DNA of 64,000 bases, from the NCBI GenBank assembly GCA_023391425.1, contig JAEWAX010000037.1:87305-151304 (forward strand), given 5' to 3'. The notes under the pieces are model-generated. The model worked only from the letters and a program-made list of their open reading frames with translations, ran no database searches and was not told where the DNA came from. The stretch comes from Bacillota bacterium. Lineage in GTDB: Bacteria > Bacillota > Clostridia > Acetivibrionales > DSM-1351. The translations under genes and the position numbers were made by a program. Numbering within the stretch: position 1 is the stretch's first letter; every line of letters starts with the position of its first letter. Positions 60,740-64,000 of the stretch are shown piece by piece.

Positions 60740-62953
60740 TTAGTCAGAAACTACATTTCTAAACATTACCTCTACTACATTTCCCTTAGTTACTATCTTA
60801 CCGGCATCTTTGTCTTGACTAACTGCTGTACCAGAACCATTTACAATAATATTTAGTCCAACTGACTTTAAGGCCTCCGTTGCCTCGGAAACTGTTTTAT
60901 TTTTTACATCTGGCACAGTTGCTGTAGCTTCACTTTGAGGCTTATAGGTATATATTATAACTAATGAATTTTCATGCATCGAAGCAGAGGATTTCGGAGT
61001 TTGTTCCTCAACAATAGCTTTCATATCCTTATTACTTCCTTCTATTCTATACTCAAGATTGTTTTGTTTCAACAGCTTTATAGCTTCTTCAACTGTCTTA
61101 CCTTTTACATCAGGAACCATAACCTCTTTCTTTAAGAGTTTTTGATCTTCATCAGTATATTCTTTTTCAACACCTTGATAGCTTAAAATTTCATCTATTA
61201 GCTTTCCTACAATTGGAGCAACTATCATACCTCCACCATGATAGAACTGATCTGGATAATCCAGAATCACTAAAACGCAAAGTGTCGGGTTATCAGTTGG
61301 TGCGATTGCAGAAAATGAAGCAATATACCTTTCAAACTGTCCAGACGCAGGTTTAATAGATTCATATTTACCAAACTTATCTTTTATTGTTTCGGAGGTA
61401 CCAGTCTTTCCTCCAATTTTATATCCTGGCACGCGGGCGTTTTTACCTGTACCGATATCTACAACACCCTGTAATATGTTTACCATAGTATCTGAGGTCT
61501 GCTTTGATATAACCTTTCTAACAACGTTAGGTTCGTATTTTTTTATTACGTTTCCAGAGCTATCCACTACCTCTTTTACAACATGTGGCGTTATTAAATC
61601 TCCACCGTTTGCTATGGCACCATATGCCTGAATTAGTTGGATAGGCGTTATTTGGAAGCGCTGTCCAAAAGATGCCGTACACATATCTATCTCAGTGGGT
61701 TTCGTATGAATAATACTACCTGCTTCGCCAGGCAAGTCTATACCTGTTTTTTTATAAAAACCAAAAGCTTTTACATAACTGTAAAACTTGTCAACACCTA
61801 ATTTTTGTGAAAGTCTTACAAAAACAGGGTTACATGAATTGTATACACCTTCCCTGAAGGTTTCATGAAGGTGTGCATTAGGCTTCCAGCAATTAATTGG
61901 CCATCCACCAACCTTTATAGTGGCATCAGTAACCTGTGTCTCAGGTGTTATTAAACCCTCTTCAAGTCCTGCAACTGATGTAATTGGTTTAAAGGTTGAT
62001 CCTGGTTCATATGTATCAACAACCGCTTTATTTCTCCAGACTGTCTTCTGAAGATACTGAATATCCTCTATGCTTGTTCCTGTCCAGGTAGTTTTATCTA
62101 CACCATCAGGAGCTGCTCTAGGGTTATTTAAGTCAAAGTCAGGCTTTGATGCCAAAGCTAATATCTCTCCATTACGTGGATCCATGACAATAGCTGCTGC
62201 ACCATTTATTACATTGTTATCTGCAATCGCTTTTTCAAGAGTTTTTTCTGCAAAATATTGAATAGTTTCGTCAATAGTTAAAACAACATTATTGCCATCC
62301 TGAGGCTGGATATACTGTTCCTCACCCATACTCAGTTCCAAACCACTTGCATCTACTTCACTTAATATCTTACCCGGAACACCCTTAAGGTATTGCTCCA
62401 TAATCTTTTCAACGCCATCTAGCCCATCGTTATCAATATTTGTAAAACCAATAACATGGGCTGCCAAGCTACCATTCGGATAGAATCTCTTTGTATCCTC
62501 ATCTATATATATTCCTTGAATTTCATTATCTTTTTTCCATTGTCTTACCTTAGAACCAATTTCCTTATCAACCTTCTGCTTAATTAACTCATATTGAGTA
62601 ACTTTACTAAGCTTTTTTTTAACAGTCTCTTTCTCCATCCCTAAAATAGCTGCCAGCTCACCAGAAATCTTGTCAACGTCAAGTCCAAGTTTCTTTATGA
62701 CTTTTGGGCTTGCATAAATGGTTTCAACTGAACCGCTCGTGGCTAAGGTCTCCATATTTCTATCATATATAGTTCCTCTTTTAGGACTAATAGTTCTATT
62801 ACTGGTTTGCTGCTCAATTGCCTCTTGTTGATACTCTTGACCATTGGCTATTTGAATCCATGCAACTCTAAATATTAAACATGTTGTACAGAAAGTAAAA
62901 ATTCCAAGTACCCACATAAGTCTTTTTTTTAGTTTTATATTTGGATTAGCCAA
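60740..62953 (-). CDS. spoVD: SpoVD-type class B penicillin-binding protein with two PASTA domains
   Basis: This membrane-anchored transpeptidase of about 737 residues cross-links peptidoglycan at the septum or spore cortex. One N-terminal helix (LMWVLGIFTFCTTCLIFRVA) is followed by the PBP dimerisation domain and the transpeptidase domain, with the SxxK Ser in STFKPITS, SCN in YNSCNPV and KTG in GGKTGTSE. Two C-terminal PASTA domains follow (VPDVKGKTVEEAIKLL and VPDVKNKTVSEATEAL). TTG 62953, six bases after GGGGGG, is preferred to a GTG at 62968 inside the site. A terminator and 249 bases separate it from ftsL, so it may have its own, possibly sporulation, promoter. SpoVD versus PBP2B is not decided. 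Confidence 0.92.
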   Translation of the reverse strand: MANPNIKLKKRLMWVLGIFTFCTTCLIFRVAWIQIANGQEYQQEAIEQQTSNRTISPKRGTIYDRNMETLATSGSVETIYASPKVIKKLGLDVDKISGELAAILGMEKETVKKKLSKVTQYELIKQKVDKEIGSKVRQWKKDNEIQGIYIDEDTKRFYPNGSLAAHVIGFTNIDNDGLDGVEKIMEQYLKGVPGKILSEVDASGLELSMGEEQYIQPQDGNNVVLTIDETIQYFAEKTLEKAIADNNVINGAAAIVMDPRNGEILALASKPDFDLNNPRAAPDGVDKTTWTGTSIEDIQYLQKTVWRNKAVVDTYEPGSTFKPITSVAGLEEGLITPETQVTDATIKVGGWPINCWKPNAHLHETFREGVYNSCNPVFVRLSQKLGVDKFYSYVKAFGFYKKTGIDLPGEAGSIIHTKPTEIDMCTASFGQRFQITPIQLIQAYGAIANGGDLITPHVVKEVVDSSGNVIKKYEPNVVRKVISKQTSDTMVNILQGVVDIGTGKNARVPGYKIGGKTGTSETIKDKFGKYESIKPASGQFERYIASFSAIAPTDNPTLCVLVILDYPDQFYHGGGMIVAPIVGKLIDEILSYQGVEKEYTDEDQKLLKKEVMVPDVKGKTVEEAIKLLKQNNLEYRIEGSNKDMKAIVEEQTPKSSASMHENSLVIIYTYKPQSEATATVPDVKNKTVSEATEALKSVGLNIIVNGSGTAVSQDKDAGKIVTKGNVVEVMFRNVVSD

Positions 62954-63119
62954 AAATATCCCCCCCACTATTAAATTCTCTATAAATAATATTTATTAAA
63001 TTAAAAATATATTATCACTTTATACTAATTAATAATTAAATGTGAAATTATATTTTAATTTCAAAATAGTATTATTATAATAAAATACTTTAATCTGTTA
63101 ACGAAGGTCCATACATACG

Positions 63120-63163
63120 AAAAAACTATAGACTTAATATCTTGTATTAAATAAATCTATAGT
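63120..63163 (-). terminator. Terminator between ftsL and spoVD
   Basis: ACTATAGA (63125-63132) pairs with TCTATAGT (63156-63163), and on the minus strand the 3' arm runs into TTTTTT. It lies about 40 bases after the ftsL stop and would split the cell-wall cluster into two transcripts. Confidence 0.6.
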
Positions 63164-63201
63164 CTATGTAAAATTATTAAATTCAAATTATTATCCATAA
63201 T

Positions 63202-63702
63202 TCAATAAAAGATGTTTAAGAATTTTATTATGCTATCACCAGCATTCTTAAACATTGTTATAGCTTTTGACGGTTCATTGCTTGCAACCAATGTTACATC
63301 TTCTTTTGGAATATTTACATATATAATCTGGCTCTTACTAGGCTTATGCATTTGTAACTTATTTTCAGCTACTTCTCGTATATTATTTAAACTTCTTGCA
63401 TTTTCGATTTCAATAGAAAGTAATTCATTATCTTTCTGAATTGCTACATATTGCTTATTTAATTCATTACTTTCATAGTTTAATTGGCTTATTTGGGCAT
63501 ATCGAAACATAGTGAATGTGCACATACCAAAAATAATTAAAATATAAAAAATAATTTTAGTTTTCAGTTTTGTATTACTTCTTGCTATCTTTTTTGACTT
63601 GAGTACAGCATTTTCCTCATATGGATCATAATTATTATAACTTTCACTTTTAACTTTTTCAGCAACAGATCCATATATATATTTATTGTTTTCAGCTGCC
63701 AA
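63202..63702 (-). CDS. ftsL: FtsL/DivIC-like division protein
   Basis: This small bitopic protein of about 166 residues has a charged cytoplasmic tail of about 60 residues (KSKKIARSNTKLKTK), one helix (IIFYILIIFGMCTFTMFRYA) and an extracytoplasmic leucine-zipper-type coiled coil (QLNYESNELNKQYVAIQKDN). This is the FtsL/DivIC layout of the divisome, which holds the SEDS and PBP pair. The sequence is weakly conserved, so the name rests on layout and position ahead of spoVD. TTG 63702, eight bases after GGGAG, is preferred to a TTG at 63720. Upstream lies a minisatellite, where rsmH would be expected. Confidence 0.8.
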   Translation of the reverse strand: MAAENNKYIYGSVAEKVKSESYNNYDPYEENAVLKSKKIARSNTKLKTKIIFYILIIFGMCTFTMFRYAQISQLNYESNELNKQYVAIQKDNELLSIEIENARSLNNIREVAENKLQMHKPSKSQIIYVNIPKEDVTLVASNEPSKAITMFKNAGDSIIKFLNIFY

Positions 63703-63769
63703 TCCTATCACTCCCGTCAAAAAAGCTTTCTTATAAACTTAATCTTCTTATATAAACTAGAAGTTTTTT

Positions 63770-64000
63770 AATTTTGTGTTTCACTTACTTTTTTCTTTTG
63801 TGTTTTACTTGCTTTTCTTCGTTGTGATTTTACTTGCTTTACTTCTTTAGTGTTTTACTTGCTTTTCTTCTTTAGTGTTTGCTTACTTTTCCTCTTTAGT
63901 GTTTTACTTGCTTCTCCTCTTTAGTGTTTGCTTACTTTTCTTCTTTAGTGTTTTACTTGCTTCTCTTCTTTAGTGTTTTACTTGCTTCTCTTCTTTAGTG
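63770..64000. repeat. 24-25-bp minisatellite upstream of ftsL
   Basis: About nine units of TTTTACTTGCTTCTCTTCTT(TAGTG) and its 24-base variant TTTGCTTACTTTTCTTCT(TTAGTG) run to the window edge, partly alternating as a 49-bp higher-order unit and decaying towards ftsL. Read on the minus strand, all three frames stop within the first units. One of them reads TKEEKQVKH then stop, as an rsmH 3' end might. The array continues beyond the window. Confidence 0.9.

Overview
The window looks like a chromosome segment of a low-GC, Gram-positive, endospore-forming anaerobe of the class Clostridia. The evidence is strong Shine-Dalgarno sites, frequent TTG starts, sporulation-linked genes (spoVD, a spoVE/ftsW-type gene, spoVR, yhbH, prkA), a meso-DAP-type MurE, CIRCE and PyrR control sites, and a single-chain PurL of 1256 residues. 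The species cannot be named from the sequence alone. No tRNA, rRNA, CRISPR array, transposase or prophage was seen.

Layout. 1-4354: small metabolic genes (GNAT, HAD, Nudix) and two divergent lipid-active enzymes, a zinc-dependent phospholipase C-like protein and a patatin. 4386-16068: an eleven-gene Tad/Flp pilus cluster on the minus strand behind a good sigma-A promoter. It runs cpaE/tadZ, cpaF/tadA, tadB, tadC, flp, tadE, a DUF5702 protein, a second TadE-like protein, a prepilin peptidase, an FHA protein and a CpaA-type peptidase. 16123-23633: a lipoprotein, a MocR regulator with a divergent EamA exporter, a DNA glycosylase, a Tet(M)-like GTPase fused to a Rae1/YacP-type ribonuclease, and a VanZ protein. 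23948-34378: purL, a LysR regulator, an HD-GYP protein, a chemoreceptor, an XRE-cupin regulator with an acyl-CoA synthetase, and a tiny membrane ORF. 34526-42697: htpG under CIRCE, an esterase, a chemoreceptor remnant and the prkA-yhbH-spoVR module. 43007-49909: a frameshifted coiled-coil gene, a B12/radical-SAM protein, a D,D-carboxypeptidase, an intergenic tandem repeat, a glycolipid glycosyltransferase and a PyrR-controlled uracil permease. 50113-53956: two exported WG-repeat proteins. 54415-64000: the division and cell-wall cluster ftsL-spoVD-murE-murF-mraY-spoVE/ftsW-murG, without murD, preceded by a 25-bp minisatellite.

How the parts fit together. The pilus genes supply assembly ATPase, platform proteins, pilin, minor pilins and processing peptidases, plus a phosphothreonine-reading FHA protein that could link assembly to kinase signalling. 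The cell-wall genes make lipid II and the septal transpeptidase and flippase/polymerase. PrkA, YhbH and SpoVR form a conserved module. The most unusual items are the Tet(M)-like/Rae1-like fusion, a dispersed, strongly structured repeat family sitting at gene 3' ends, a 127-bp tandem array with DnaA-box-like sites, the minisatellite, and a coiled-coil gene broken at a slippery heptamer.
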